A stretch of 32,825 bases of DNA from Aalborgiella sp031422495 (lineage in GTDB: Bacteria; Pseudomonadota; Gammaproteobacteria; Burkholderiales; Burkholderiaceae_C), in assembly GCA_031422495.1 (NCBI GenBank), contig JANPLX010000028.1, positions 1 to 32,825 on the forward strand, written 5' to 3'. The position numbers and the translations under genes were made by a program. Under the pieces are notes generated by a model, which was not told where the DNA came from, did no database searches, and saw only the letters and a program-made list of their open reading frames with translations. This document shows positions 24,952 through 32,825 of this stretch, one piece after another (position 1 is the first letter of the stretch; each line of letters opens with the position of its first letter).

Positions 24952-25703
24952 CAGCGTCCGCCTGTCACGTCGATGAAGGAGCCAGTGGAGTAGCTTGAAG
25001 ACTCGGAGAGCAGCCAAACAATCGCCTCAGCCACTTCATGGGCTGTCCCTGCGCGCTGCATAGGCACCATGGGTGCGACTTGTGCAGCACGGTCTGGCAA
25101 GCCTCCTGAAGCGTGAATGTCTGTATCGATGATGCCAGGGCGAACCGCATTGACCCGAATGCCTTCCATCACCACTTCTTTGGCTAAACCAATGGTGAAA
25201 GTATCAATCGCGGCTTTGCTAGCAGCGTAATCAACATATTGACTAGGCGAGCCCAATTTCGCAGCGGCACTCGACAAGTTAACAATGCTGCCACCCTCGC
25301 CACCCAGCTTGGTGCTCATGCGCTTGACGGCTTCGCGGGCACAAACAAAGCTGCTGGTGATATTCGTTGTCCACATACGGGCTAAACGCTCAACGCTCAT
25401 GCCATCCACGCGGGAGGGCATATCGACCACGCCCGCATTGTTGACCAAGCCGCTGATACGACCTAATTTAGCGTCAACCGCTTGAAACATGCGAATGATG
25501 TCTTCCTCAACTGCAACATCCGCTTGAATCGCCATGGCGGTACCGCCAGCAGCACGTATTTGTCGAACGACCTCATCTGCCGCGAGCGAGTTTGAAACAT
25601 AATTCACCGCGACAGCCCAACCCTGCTTGGCTGCAAGCAATGCTGTTGCTGCCCCAATGCCGCGTGATGCGCCCGTGATCAAAACTACTTTTTTATGCGT
25701 CAT
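24951..25703 (-). CDS. SDR-family NAD(P)-dependent oxidoreductase
   Basis: A 250-residue classical short-chain dehydrogenase. The cofactor motif is TGASRGIG (10-17), NNAG is at 88-91, the catalytic Ser is in NLSSAAAK (~144-145), and YAASK provides Tyr159 and Lys163. The PGIIDTDIHA stretch and the C-terminal GSFIDVTGGR are typical. The substrate is unknown. AGGA lies 8 bases before ATG 25703. The gene is 44 bases downstream of corA and is translationally coupled to marC. Confidence 0.92.
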   Translation of the reverse strand: MTHKKVVLITGASRGIGAATALLAAKQGWAVAVNYVSNSLAADEVVRQIRAAGGTAMAIQADVAVEEDIIRMFQAVDAKLGRISGLVNNAGVVDMPSRVDGMSVERLARMWTTNITSSFVCAREAVKRMSTKLGGEGGSIVNLSSAAAKLGSPSQYVDYAASKAAIDTFTIGLAKEVVMEGIRVNAVRPGIIDTDIHASGGLPDRAAQVAPMVPMQRAGTAHEVAEAIVWLLSESSSYSTGSFIDVTGGR

Positions 25704-25747
25704 TCAATTGATCCTTTTACTTTTAATTTACAGCTTTAATATCGTGC

Positions 25748-26902
25748 TTAGCGGCTGGTTCGAGCGATATATCGTTTGCGCCAAAACACCAATCCCATCG
25801 CAACTGCGATGCTGACCATGAAGCCCAAGGTCCACCACAAAGCATTGGGGTTATGAATCCACGGAAAAATTTCAAAATTCATGCCAAAAAAGCCAGTGAT
25901 CAAATTGAGCGGTAAAAAAATCGCGGTCAACGCCGTCAAGGTACGCATGATGTTGTTGGTGCGGTTGCTTTGTGCGCCAAAATGAATTTGTATGGCCGAT
26001 TCTGCCGACTGCTCTAAGCGCCGCACATGGTGCACCACGCGCTCAATATGCTCAATCACATCGCGTGCTCTGGCAACCAAGCCGTCATGTTCAGCTTGGT
26101 TGGTGAGTTTGACCAAAGTAGCTGATTGCTCACGCATCGTATCCAGCCACTCTTGCATGGCGTCGTGCTGCTCTTCGCACAGGTCTTCCAGCGTATGCAA
26201 CTCATTGCGCGCCGCCATCAGTTCGGGCCAGTTGCTAAAGTGTGAGCGCGGATTCAGTAATTCTGCTTGCCAGTGATCGAGTTGTGCCGACAAGTCTTTG
26301 CGTAAATCCAAGTAGCTGTCGACCATCATGTTGATCATGCGCAACATCAAATCCGCGGGGCTAGTTGGCAACCTGCTACGCAAATTGGTTGATGTAATAT
26401 TTGCATTTTCGTTTTGCGTCGCCTCTTGAAGATAGCGTTCTACAAAAGATTTCGCGGTATAGCAACCATCGGCGTGGACGCTGATCAACAACTTGTCAAA
26501 CTGTGCAAAACCCACGGCACGCGTGCTGATTCGGGGAAAAACAGGAGCCGTATTTTTCTTTTTTAGCAACCCAGTTTTTGTTGACGATGCTGTGTTGGCA
26601 TCGCGCTGTTTGGCATCTTCTGCCGCTTCAAGTGCCGTTACGAGTCGTCGAAAAATAACCAAGTCATACACCGAGGTGTAATCATAATGCGAGGGATGCA
26701 CCTTAGAGCCCAAGTCCTGGCAATGCAAATCCAACAGAGCCGAGCCGCCGACTTGTTGCGCCATGGTTTGCAACGCGGGCAGTTGCGCCGCGAAATCTTC
26801 CCTATCTACAAATACCCAGACAAAGCCGTCACTAGGCGCAGCCGTTGGCAATTGCTCGACAAACTGCAGACTACCTTGCGTGAAGTTGACGATTTGCATC
26901 AT
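25748..26902 (-). CDS. CorA-family divalent cation transporter
   Basis: A 384-residue inner-membrane channel-type transporter. A long charged, helical N-terminal domain (~1-310) is followed by two C-terminal membrane segments. The first ends in the GMN motif (ITGFFGMNFEIFPW) that forms the selectivity filter, and the short loop leads to the second segment (WWTLGFMVSIAVAMGLVFW) and a basic tail. CorA proteins move Mg2+ or related metals, and some relatives move Zn2+; GMN fits Mg2+. It lies 21 bases after hemB on the same strand, an interesting pairing because this HemB type depends on Mg2+. Confidence 0.92.
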   Translation of the reverse strand: MMQIVNFTQGSLQFVEQLPTAAPSDGFVWVFVDREDFAAQLPALQTMAQQVGGSALLDLHCQDLGSKVHPSHYDYTSVYDLVIFRRLVTALEAAEDAKQRDANTASSTKTGLLKKKNTAPVFPRISTRAVGFAQFDKLLISVHADGCYTAKSFVERYLQEATQNENANITSTNLRSRLPTSPADLMLRMINMMVDSYLDLRKDLSAQLDHWQAELLNPRSHFSNWPELMAARNELHTLEDLCEEQHDAMQEWLDTMREQSATLVKLTNQAEHDGLVARARDVIEHIERVVHHVRRLEQSAESAIQIHFGAQSNRTNNIMRTLTALTAIFLPLNLITGFFGMNFEIFPWIHNPNALWWTLGFMVSIAVAMGLVFWRKRYIARTSR

Positions 26903-26923
26903 GGATTGGTTAGCTTAGACGAA

Positions 26924-27940
26924 CTAATTTCGACGTATCAAGCGCGCTGCATCCAACGCAAAATACGTTAATATCCCGTCCGCACCAGCTCGCTTAAACG
27001 CCAGCAAGCTTTCCATCATCACCGCATCATGGTCTAGCCAACCGTTTTGCGCAGCGGCTTTCAGCATGGCGTATTCGCCACTGACTTGGTAGGCAAAGGT
27101 CGGTACTTTGAATTCGTCTTTGACGCGACGCACGATGTCCAAATACGGCATGCCTGGCTTGACCATCACCATGTCGGCACCCTCAGCGATGTCTAGCGCC
27201 ACTTCACGCAGGGCTTCGTCGCTGTTGCCGGGGTCCATTTGGTAGACCTTTTTGTTGGCCGTACCCAAGTTGGCTGCCGAGCCGACCGCATCTCGAAACG
27301 GGCCATAAAACGCACTGGCGTACTTAGCGCTGTAGGCCATGATGCGGGTGTGTATGTAGCCATGAGCTTCCAACGCACTGCGAATCGCGCCAATCCTGCC
27401 ATCCATCATGTCGCTAGGCGCCACAATATCCACACCGGCTGCAGCCTGAGTGAGCGCTTGCTTACATAACACTTCAACCGTGACGTCGTTCATGATGTAG
27501 TTGTTCTCTAACGGATCAGGATCCAACAAACCATCTTGACCGTGGCTGGTAAACGGGTCGAGCGCCACATCAGTCATCACACCCAATTCGGGGAAACGCT
27601 TCTTCAACTCGCGCACCACGCGCGGCACCAAACCGTCTGGGTTGAAGGCTTCGCGGCCATCGGGTGTTTTCAAACTGGCGTCAATCACGGGAAAGAGCGC
27701 CATCACCGGAATACCCAGTTTGACGCACTCTTCGGCCACGGGCAGCAGCAAATCCAAACTCACGCGCTCCACGCCAGGCATGGATTTGACGGTTTCGCGT
27801 CGGTTTTGACCTTCCAGCACGAAAACGGGGTAGATCAAGTCGTGCGGGTTAACCGCGTTTTCGCGCACCAAGTTGCGGGTAAACGCATCACGGCGTAATC
27901 TTCTGGGGCGATTGCTTGGAAAAGGAGCGGGTTGCATCAT
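26924..27940 (-). CDS. hemB: Delta-aminolevulinic acid dehydratase (porphobilinogen synthase)
   Basis: A 338-residue enzyme condensing two 5-aminolevulinate molecules to porphobilinogen in heme synthesis. The two active-site lysines are Lys206 (MAYSAKYASAFYGPFRDA) and Lys261 (MVMVKPGMPYLD). The metal region reads VALDPFTSHGQDG, with Asp/Ala in place of the Cys residues of zinc enzymes, so this is the Mg2+-type. The start is the first of two adjacent ATG codons at 27940; a longer upstream reading overlaps the kynA leader and is not family-like. Divergent from kynA. Confidence 0.96.
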   Translation of the reverse strand: MMQPAPFPSNRPRRLRRDAFTRNLVRENAVNPHDLIYPVFVLEGQNRRETVKSMPGVERVSLDLLLPVAEECVKLGIPVMALFPVIDASLKTPDGREAFNPDGLVPRVVRELKKRFPELGVMTDVALDPFTSHGQDGLLDPDPLENNYIMNDVTVEVLCKQALTQAAAGVDIVAPSDMMDGRIGAIRSALEAHGYIHTRIMAYSAKYASAFYGPFRDAVGSAANLGTANKKVYQMDPGNSDEALREVALDIAEGADMVMVKPGMPYLDIVRRVKDEFKVPTFAYQVSGEYAMLKAAAQNGWLDHDAVMMESLLAFKRAGADGILTYFALDAARLIRRN

Positions 27941-28025
27941 GCGACTTTTTTGATCTAGGTTATGAAATTTTTGATGAAACTTTGTTGGATTAAACCGACA
28001 CCACTGAACTAGCGCTAATGATAAC

Positions 28026-28039
28026 TTCTTATATAAGAA
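28026..28039. promoter_or_regulatory. 14-bp perfect palindrome before kynA, possible operator
   Basis: TTCTTATATAAGAA is a perfect palindrome that ends just before the kynA Shine-Dalgarno (AAGGA). It lies in the 113-base gap shared by the divergent hemB and kynA. A regulator site is an inference; it could also fold in the transcript. Confidence 0.35.
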
Positions 28040-28053
28040 AAGGACGTCAGAAC

Positions 28054-28953
28054 ATGAAACCACCCAAATCACTCGACACGGACAAGCAAAGCGCCGACTC
28101 CTTCCCTAATTCCTGCCCATTTAACCCGCCCGACCCCGCCAAAGCTGGCGCACAGCTCGATTTCAGCCAATCTATGAGCTACGGCGACTACCTGCAGCTG
28201 GACGCGATTTTGAACGCGCAAAAGCCGCTCTCGCCCGACCATAATGAGATGCTCTTCATCATCCAGCACCAAACCAGCGAGCTGTGGATGAAGCTGATGC
28301 TGCACGAGCTGCACGCCGCCATCCGCTGCATCGCCACCGACGACCTGCACAGCGCCTTCAAAATGCTGGCACGGGTCAGCCGTATCATGGGGCAGCTAGT
28401 GACGGCGTGGGACGTGCTGGCGACTATGACACCACCCGAATACAGCGCGATTCGGCCGTACTTGGCGCAGTCCAGCGGCTTTCAAAGCGCGCAATACCGC
28501 TGTATCGAGTTCGCACTGGGCAACAAAAATGCCGCCATGCTGCAGCCCCACGCGCACCGCCCAGACCTGCTGGCAATCGTGCAGGCAGCCTTTGAGACAC
28601 CCTCGCTGTACGACGAATCACTCAAACTGCTGGCTAGACGCGGCTTGGTCATCCCCGACTCGCACACCCAGCGCGACTGGACCCAGCCCTACCAAGCCAG
28701 CGACGCTGTCGAGCAAGCCTGGCTGGTCGCCTACCGCGACCCGAAACAGCACTGGGAGCTGTACCAGTTGGGCGAAAAACTCACTGATCTGGAAGACAGC
28801 TTTCGCCTCTGGCGCTTTCGTCACGTCACCACGGTAGAGCGTATCATTGGCTTCAAACGCGGTACAGGTGGCACGGGTGGCGTCAGTTATCTACGGAGTA
28901 TGCTGGACGTGGTGCTGTTTCCTGAAATCTGGAAGCTCAGGACCGATTTGTAA
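28054..28953 (+). CDS. kynA: Tryptophan 2,3-dioxygenase
   Basis: A 299-residue heme dioxygenase that opens the indole ring of tryptophan to N-formylkynurenine, the first step of the kynurenine pathway. The family blocks are MSYGDYLQLDAIL, EMLFIIQHQTSELWMKLMLHEL, GFQSAQYRCIEFALGNKN, and the C-terminal WRFRHVTTVERIIGFKRGTGGTGGVSYL, which holds the heme-ligand His. AAGGA 9 bases before ATG 28054 supports this start over ATG 28018. The partners kynB and kynU are not in the window; the gene downstream is a dienelactone hydrolase. Confidence 0.96.
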   Translation: MKPPKSLDTDKQSADSFPNSCPFNPPDPAKAGAQLDFSQSMSYGDYLQLDAILNAQKPLSPDHNEMLFIIQHQTSELWMKLMLHELHAAIRCIATDDLHSAFKMLARVSRIMGQLVTAWDVLATMTPPEYSAIRPYLAQSSGFQSAQYRCIEFALGNKNAAMLQPHAHRPDLLAIVQAAFETPSLYDESLKLLARRGLVIPDSHTQRDWTQPYQASDAVEQAWLVAYRDPKQHWELYQLGEKLTDLEDSFRLWRFRHVTTVERIIGFKRGTGGTGGVSYLRSMLDVVLFPEIWKLRTDL

Positions 28954-28989
28954 AATACAACAGTCAATTCATACCAAAGGAATCTCACC

Positions 28990-29688
28990 ATGGGCAGCTT
29001 TCAAAACATCACCTCCGCTGACGGCTTTGTCTTACCTGCTTACGTCGCGCAGCCTGCAGGTACGGCCAAAGGCGCGATTGTCGTTTTGCAAGAGATCTTC
29101 GGTCTCAACAGCCATATTCAAGCCGTGACGGACGGTTATGCAGCGCAGGGCTATTTGGCTGTTGCACCCAGCACCTTTCACCGCGTCAAAGCTGACGTTA
29201 ATTTGGGCTATACCCCCGAAGATATACAAACTGGCATTGCCTTGAAAGCGGCTGCCGAAGCCGTGCTTCCCCTCGTGATGCAAGACGTGCAGGCTGCTGT
29301 GGATTTTGCTGCCAAACAACTGCCAGCAGGTAAAAAAGTTGGCATGGTGGGCTACTGCTGGGGCGGTTTGCTGACGTGGCGCGCTGCCGAAATGACCAAA
29401 GGCATCAGCGCCGCTGTGCCCTACTATGGCGGCGGCATGACGGTGGGAGAAGAGCCCAAACGACAACCCAAAGTACCTGTGATGGTGCATTTTGGCGACC
29501 AAGATACCGGCATTCCCATGGACACGGTGAATGACTTCATAGCAGCACAACCTAAAGTTGATGTACAAATCTATGCCGCCAACCACGGCTTCAACTGCGA
29601 TCACCGTGGTTCGTACAATCAAGCAGCAGCTGAGCTGGCTTTAAGTCGTACGCTAACCTTTTTTGCTACAAATTTAATAGCTGTTTAG
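28990..29688 (+). CDS. Dienelactone hydrolase family protein with repeat-derived C-terminus
   Basis: A 232-residue alpha/beta hydrolase. The Cys123 nucleophile is in GYCWGG, an acid is in HFGDQD (Asp170 or 172), and His199 is in ANHGFNCD, the Cys-Asp-His triad of the family. The N-terminal VVLQEIFGLN is also typical. Carboxymethylenebutenolidase activity is possible, but the family is broad. AAGGA lies 8 bases before the ATG, 36 bases after kynA. The last residues (ATNLIAV) and the TAG stop lie inside repeat copy F. Confidence 0.92.
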   Translation: MGSFQNITSADGFVLPAYVAQPAGTAKGAIVVLQEIFGLNSHIQAVTDGYAAQGYLAVAPSTFHRVKADVNLGYTPEDIQTGIALKAAAEAVLPLVMQDVQAAVDFAAKQLPAGKKVGMVGYCWGGLLTWRAAEMTKGISAAVPYYGGGMTVGEEPKRQPKVPVMVHFGDQDTGIPMDTVNDFIAAQPKVDVQIYAANHGFNCDHRGSYNQAAAELALSRTLTFFATNLIAV

Positions 29689-29732
29689 TCAATAAATACG
29701 CCGGCTATCGCCATATTTAGGCTATTTTGATG
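29663..29732 (+). repeat. Dispersed repeat family 1, copy F (overlaps hydrolase 3' end)
   Basis: The core GTCAATAAATACGCCGGCTA is on the + strand, preceded by GCTACAAATTTAATAGCTGT and followed by an arm ending in GCTATTTTGATG. Its left quarter is coding and supplies the hydrolase stop; the rest lies in the 100-base gap before rpe. Confidence 0.85.
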
Positions 29733-29789
29733 CCGTATTTGACCTTTTTTCTTATTTTTAACAATTTTTCACCTAGTTGACCCAGTTTT

Positions 29790-30488
29790 ATGCCACAGAC
29801 CCACAGAACCCTTCGCATCGCTCCCTCCATCTTGTCCGCAGATTTCGCCAAACTGGGCGAAGAAGTCCGCGCCATTGAAGCTGCGGGCGCTGATTTGGTT
29901 CATTTTGATGTGATGGATAACCACTACGTGCCGAATTTGACAATAGGCCCGCTGGTTTGCGAAGCCATTCGCCCGCATGTGAGCATCCCGATTGACGTGC
30001 ATTTGATGGTCGAACCCGTCGATGCCATCATTCCGCTCTTCGCCAAAGCCGGTGCCAACATCATCACCTTTCACCCTGAAGCTTCCAAACATGTGGACCG
30101 CACCCTGTCCATGATTCGCGAACTGGGCTGCAAAGCCGGTTTGGTGCTGAATCCGGCCACTTCCATTGAATGGTTGGACCATGTGATGGATAAGCTGGAC
30201 ATCGTCTTGTTGATGAGCGTCAACCCCGGTTTTGGGGGACAAAAGTTCATCCCTTCGACCTTGAACAAGCTGCAGCAAGTCCGCGCCAAAATCGACGCAC
30301 ACATGGCTGCGGGTGGGCAACCGATCTGGCTGGAAGTCGATGGCGGTGTGAAAGCCGACAACATTGGCGACATCGTCCGCGCAGGCGCAGACACCTGCGT
30401 GGCAGGCAGTGCTGTGTTTGGCGCGCCGGATGCAGGGGGTGGCTACAAAGGCATCATGCAAACTTTGCGTAAGAACGCTGCTAGCTAA
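29790..30488 (+). CDS. rpe: Ribulose-phosphate 3-epimerase
   Basis: A 232-residue TIM-barrel enzyme that interconverts ribulose 5-phosphate and xylulose 5-phosphate. The motifs are IAPSILSADFAKLGEEV, HFDVMDNHYVPNLTIGP (metal-binding His/Asp), DVHLMVEP, LMSVNPGFGGQKF and LEVDGGVKADN with the catalytic Asp. It starts a rpe-tkt-gap run on the + strand, serving the pentose phosphate pathway and, if the organism is autotrophic, the Calvin cycle. The ribosome binding site is weak. Confidence 0.97.
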   Translation: MPQTHRTLRIAPSILSADFAKLGEEVRAIEAAGADLVHFDVMDNHYVPNLTIGPLVCEAIRPHVSIPIDVHLMVEPVDAIIPLFAKAGANIITFHPEASKHVDRTLSMIRELGCKAGLVLNPATSIEWLDHVMDKLDIVLLMSVNPGFGGQKFIPSTLNKLQQVRAKIDAHMAAGGQPIWLEVDGGVKADNIGDIVRAGADTCVAGSAVFGAPDAGGGYKGIMQTLRKNAAS

Positions 30489-30553
30489 CTAGTTAAAATA
30501 CGAGGGTTTCCCCTTAAAGCAACTTTCCTTTCGAATTTTGGAGCACTTCCCTC

Positions 30554-32629
30554 ATGGCTGATCACAACCTCATGGCGAATGCCATTCGCGCACTCGCAAT
30601 GGACGCCGTCCAACAAGCCAATTCCGGCCACCCCGGCGCGCCTATGGGCATGGCGGATATGGCGGTCGCGCTGTGGTCAGACCATTTGAAGCACAACCCG
30701 ACCAACCCGCATTGGGCGAATCGCGACCGTTTTGTGCTCTCCAACGGCCACGCCTCCATGCTCAACTACGCCGTATTGCACCTGACTGGCTACAAACTGC
30801 CCATGGCCGAGTTGAAAAACTTCCGTCAGTTACACAGCAAAACCGCTGGCCACCCTGAAGTGGGCGTCACGCCAGGCGTAGAAACCACCACCGGCCCGCT
30901 CGGTCAAGGCATCACCAATGCAGTGGGCATGGCGCTAGCTGAGAAGTTGCTGGCCAAAGAATTCAACCGTACCGTATCTGACGATGCCAACGGCGAAACA
31001 AAGCTCAACATCGTTGACCACCACACCTACACCTTCATGGGCGACGGCTGCTTGATGGAAGGCATCAGCCACGAAGCCATCGCCTTAGCTGGCGCGTGGA
31101 AGTTGAACAAGCTGATCGCCCTGTACGACGACAACGGCATCTCGATTGACGGTCAAGTGGCACCGTGGTTCATCGACAACACAGCTTTGCGCTTCGCCGC
31201 CTGCGGCTGGAACGTGATTGGCCCGATTGACGGCCACAGCGCCACTGTCGTCAGCCAAGCTATCACAGACGCCAAAACGAGTGCAGACAAACCGACACTC
31301 ATCATCTGCAAAACCCACATCGGCCAAGGCAGCCCGAACCGCGCCAACACCGCCAAAGCCCACGGCGAACCATTGGGCGCAGAAGAAATCAAGCTGACCC
31401 GCGAATCCATCGGCTGGAACTACCCGGCCTTCACCATCCCGAAAGAAGTCTACGCAGATTGGGATGCCAAAGCCGCTGGCAAAGCCAACGAACAAGCTTG
31501 GAATGACACTTTCGCCGCCTACAAAGCCAAATTCCCTGAGTTGGCTAAAGAATTCGTGCGCCGCATGAAGGGCGATTTACCGAAAAACTTCAACCAAATC
31601 GCGTTTGACACCGTGGTTGCTGCCCACACCAAGGCTGAAACCGTGGCCTCCCGCAAAGCGTCCCAACTAGCGCTGGAATCCTTCACCGCAGCTTTGCCCG
31701 AAATGCTGGGTGGCTCGGCCGATTTGACCGGCTCTAACTTGACCAACACCAAGTCAACACCTAGCTTGCGTTTTGACATGAATGGCGATGTGGTTACTTA
31801 TCCAGTGGACGGCACACCCGATGCTCGCATCGGTAGACATATCAACTACGGCGTGCGCGAGTTCGGCATGGCCGCCATCATGAACGGCGTGGCGCTGCAC
31901 GGTGGCTACATCCCCTACGGCGGCACGTTTTTGACCTTCAGCGACTACTCACGCAACGCCATCCGCATGGCGGCGCTGATGAAGCTGCGCGTCATCCATG
32001 TCTTCACCCACGACAGCATCGGCTTGGGCGAAGACGGCCCGACACACCAATCCATCGAGCACGCCGCCAGCCTGCGCTTGATTCCGAATTTGGACGTCTG
32101 GCGTCCGGGTGACACAGCTGAAACCGCTGTGGCCTGGGCCGTCGCCTTGCAAAACAAGACAAAGCCGACTGCCTTGCTTTTGAGCCGTCAAAACATCGCC
32201 TACATCCCAAAAACCAACCTTGAAGAGATCAACAAAGGCGCTTACGTGCTGTCCGTGCCTCGCGATGTGGGTTTGAACAAAGCAGCGCAAGCGGTGATTA
32301 TTGCAACTGGCTCTGAAGTTCAGTTGGCGATTGCTGCACAGAAGCTTCTTGCTACTAAAAAAATAGCTGTTCAAGTCGTTTCTATGCCGAGTAATACGAC
32401 ATTTGACCGCCAATCCACCGAGTACAAAACCGCTGTTCTACCCACCAAACTGCCCCGCATCGCGGTGGAAATGGGCGTTAGTGACGGCTGGTGGAAATAC
32501 GGTTGCGCAGCAGTCGTCGGCATCGACACTTACGGCGAATCAGCCCCAGCGCCAGAGTTGTTCAAGCACTTTGGCTTCACGGCAGAAAACGTCGCAGCCA
32601 CTGTGCAAAAAGTGTTGTCTAAAAAGTAA
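30554..32629 (+). CDS. tkt: Transketolase
   Basis: A 691-residue thiamine-diphosphate enzyme, full length. Seen are NSGHPGAPMGMADMAVALW and SNGHASMLNYAVLHLTGY at the N-terminus, the ThDP motif GDGCLMEG ... DDNGISIDG, the central GSADLTGSNLT, and FGMAAIMNGVALHGG with TFLTFSDYSRNAIRMAALM in the pyrimidine-binding domain. GEDGPTHQSIEH is also present. GGAG about 10 bases before ATG 30554. It lies 65 bases after rpe. Near the C-terminus, nt 32347-32370 resemble the left arm of dispersed repeat family 1 (see findings). Confidence 0.97.
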   Translation: MADHNLMANAIRALAMDAVQQANSGHPGAPMGMADMAVALWSDHLKHNPTNPHWANRDRFVLSNGHASMLNYAVLHLTGYKLPMAELKNFRQLHSKTAGHPEVGVTPGVETTTGPLGQGITNAVGMALAEKLLAKEFNRTVSDDANGETKLNIVDHHTYTFMGDGCLMEGISHEAIALAGAWKLNKLIALYDDNGISIDGQVAPWFIDNTALRFAACGWNVIGPIDGHSATVVSQAITDAKTSADKPTLIICKTHIGQGSPNRANTAKAHGEPLGAEEIKLTRESIGWNYPAFTIPKEVYADWDAKAAGKANEQAWNDTFAAYKAKFPELAKEFVRRMKGDLPKNFNQIAFDTVVAAHTKAETVASRKASQLALESFTAALPEMLGGSADLTGSNLTNTKSTPSLRFDMNGDVVTYPVDGTPDARIGRHINYGVREFGMAAIMNGVALHGGYIPYGGTFLTFSDYSRNAIRMAALMKLRVIHVFTHDSIGLGEDGPTHQSIEHAASLRLIPNLDVWRPGDTAETAVAWAVALQNKTKPTALLLSRQNIAYIPKTNLEEINKGAYVLSVPRDVGLNKAAQAVIIATGSEVQLAIAAQKLLATKKIAVQVVSMPSNTTFDRQSTEYKTAVLPTKLPRIAVEMGVSDGWWKYGCAAVVGIDTYGESAPAPELFKHFGFTAENVAATVQKVLSKK

Positions 32630-32688
32630 TCTGTTTTTATAAATTCTTCAATCGTTTTTAACTTCTAGGAACCGCTAAGGAAACCACC

Positions 32689-32825
32689 ATGACCATCAAA
32701 ATCGGCATCAACGGCTTTGGCCGCATCGGACGCAACGTGTTTCGCTCAGCGATTCAAAGTTTCAGCGACATCGAAATCGTCGGTATCAACGACCTGCTGG
32801 AGCCAGAATACCTGGCTTACATGCT
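32689..32825 (+). CDS. gap: Glyceraldehyde-3-phosphate dehydrogenase, 5' part cut by window edge
   Basis: The first 45 codons read MTIKIGINGFGRIGRNVFRS, followed by a FSDIEIVGINDLLEPEYLAYML stretch, the unmistakable NAD-binding start of GAPDH. AAGGA lies about 7 bases before the ATG. It lies 59 bases after tkt, consistent with a rpe-tkt-gap operon. The catalytic domain is outside the window. Confidence 0.95.
   Translation, partial: MTIKIGINGFGRIGRNVFRSAIQSFSDIEIVGINDLLEPEYLAYM

Noticed and set aside
24951..25017. Longer N-terminus for the MarC protein
   Set aside because: The extra residues lie inside the dehydrogenase coding region and are not family-like; ATG 24951 overlaps the upstream stop in the usual coupled way.
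25704..25747. Possible degenerate copy of repeat family 1 between corA and the SDR gene
   Set aside because: Only short AT-rich similarity; the diagnostic core is missing.
29790..32825. A dedicated Calvin-cycle (cbb) operon
   Set aside because: rpe-tkt-gap alone also serves the pentose phosphate pathway; no RuBisCO, phosphoribulokinase or CbbR gene is visible.

Overview
The window looks like a chromosomal segment of a betaproteobacterium of the Burkholderiales, most likely Comamonadaceae (Rhodoferax/Polaromonas/Limnohabitans-like). The reasons are the family-level look of the proteins, the gatCAB / mreBCD-mrdA neighbourhood, a Mg-type HemB, and two dispersed repeat families of a kind I associate with that family. 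This placement is inference. No rRNA, tRNA, CRISPR array, insertion sequence or prophage was seen. The window is almost fully coding, and no gene-free stretch exceeds 300 bases.

Layout. 1-2195 (-): the 5' part of a very large secreted repeat protein that runs off the left edge; the + strand reading frames there are shadows. 2445-4858: a divergent pair, a YciA-like acyl-CoA thioesterase (-) and an Atm1-type ABC exporter (+). 4923-11619 (all -): xth exonuclease III, a small lipoprotein, an AmpG-like permease, an OmpR-type response regulator and histidine kinase, a cob(I)alamin adenosyltransferase and a secreted M14 peptidase. 11631-12329 (+): pyrE, head-to-head with xth. 12436-15856 (-): gatC-gatA-gatB. 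16097-20643 (+): mreB-mreC-mreD-mrdA cell-shape operon. 20628-27940 (-): a TSUP permease, a GMC oxidoreductase, and a tight hemB-corA-SDR-marC-enoyl-CoA hydratase run. 28054-32825 (+): tryptophan 2,3-dioxygenase, a dienelactone hydrolase, then rpe-tkt-gap (pentose phosphate/Calvin enzymes), with gap cut by the right edge.

The most interesting signal is not a gene. Six copies of a ~60-70 bp element, all with a near-identical core (GGCAATAAATACGCCGGCTA), are scattered over 26 kb in both orientations. Most lie at gene ends. One is inserted in frame in the ABC exporter between its membrane and ATPase domains. One supplies the start codon region and apparent signal peptide of the M14 peptidase. 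One supplies the last residues and stop codon of the dienelactone hydrolase. A second, GC-rich family (core AGCCCCCTCGGGGGGCAG) has one copy between the response regulator and the histidine kinase, and one in frame inside the kinase, in the loop of its dimerisation hairpin. Together they suggest small non-autonomous elements that are repeatedly turned into protein sequence.

Regulatory candidates include a cluster of TTTACAG/CTGTAAA half-sites upstream of the response regulator, a 14-bp perfect palindrome directly before the tryptophan dioxygenase ribosome binding site, a terminator/attenuator just before the TSUP gene, and a promoter for the large secreted protein.
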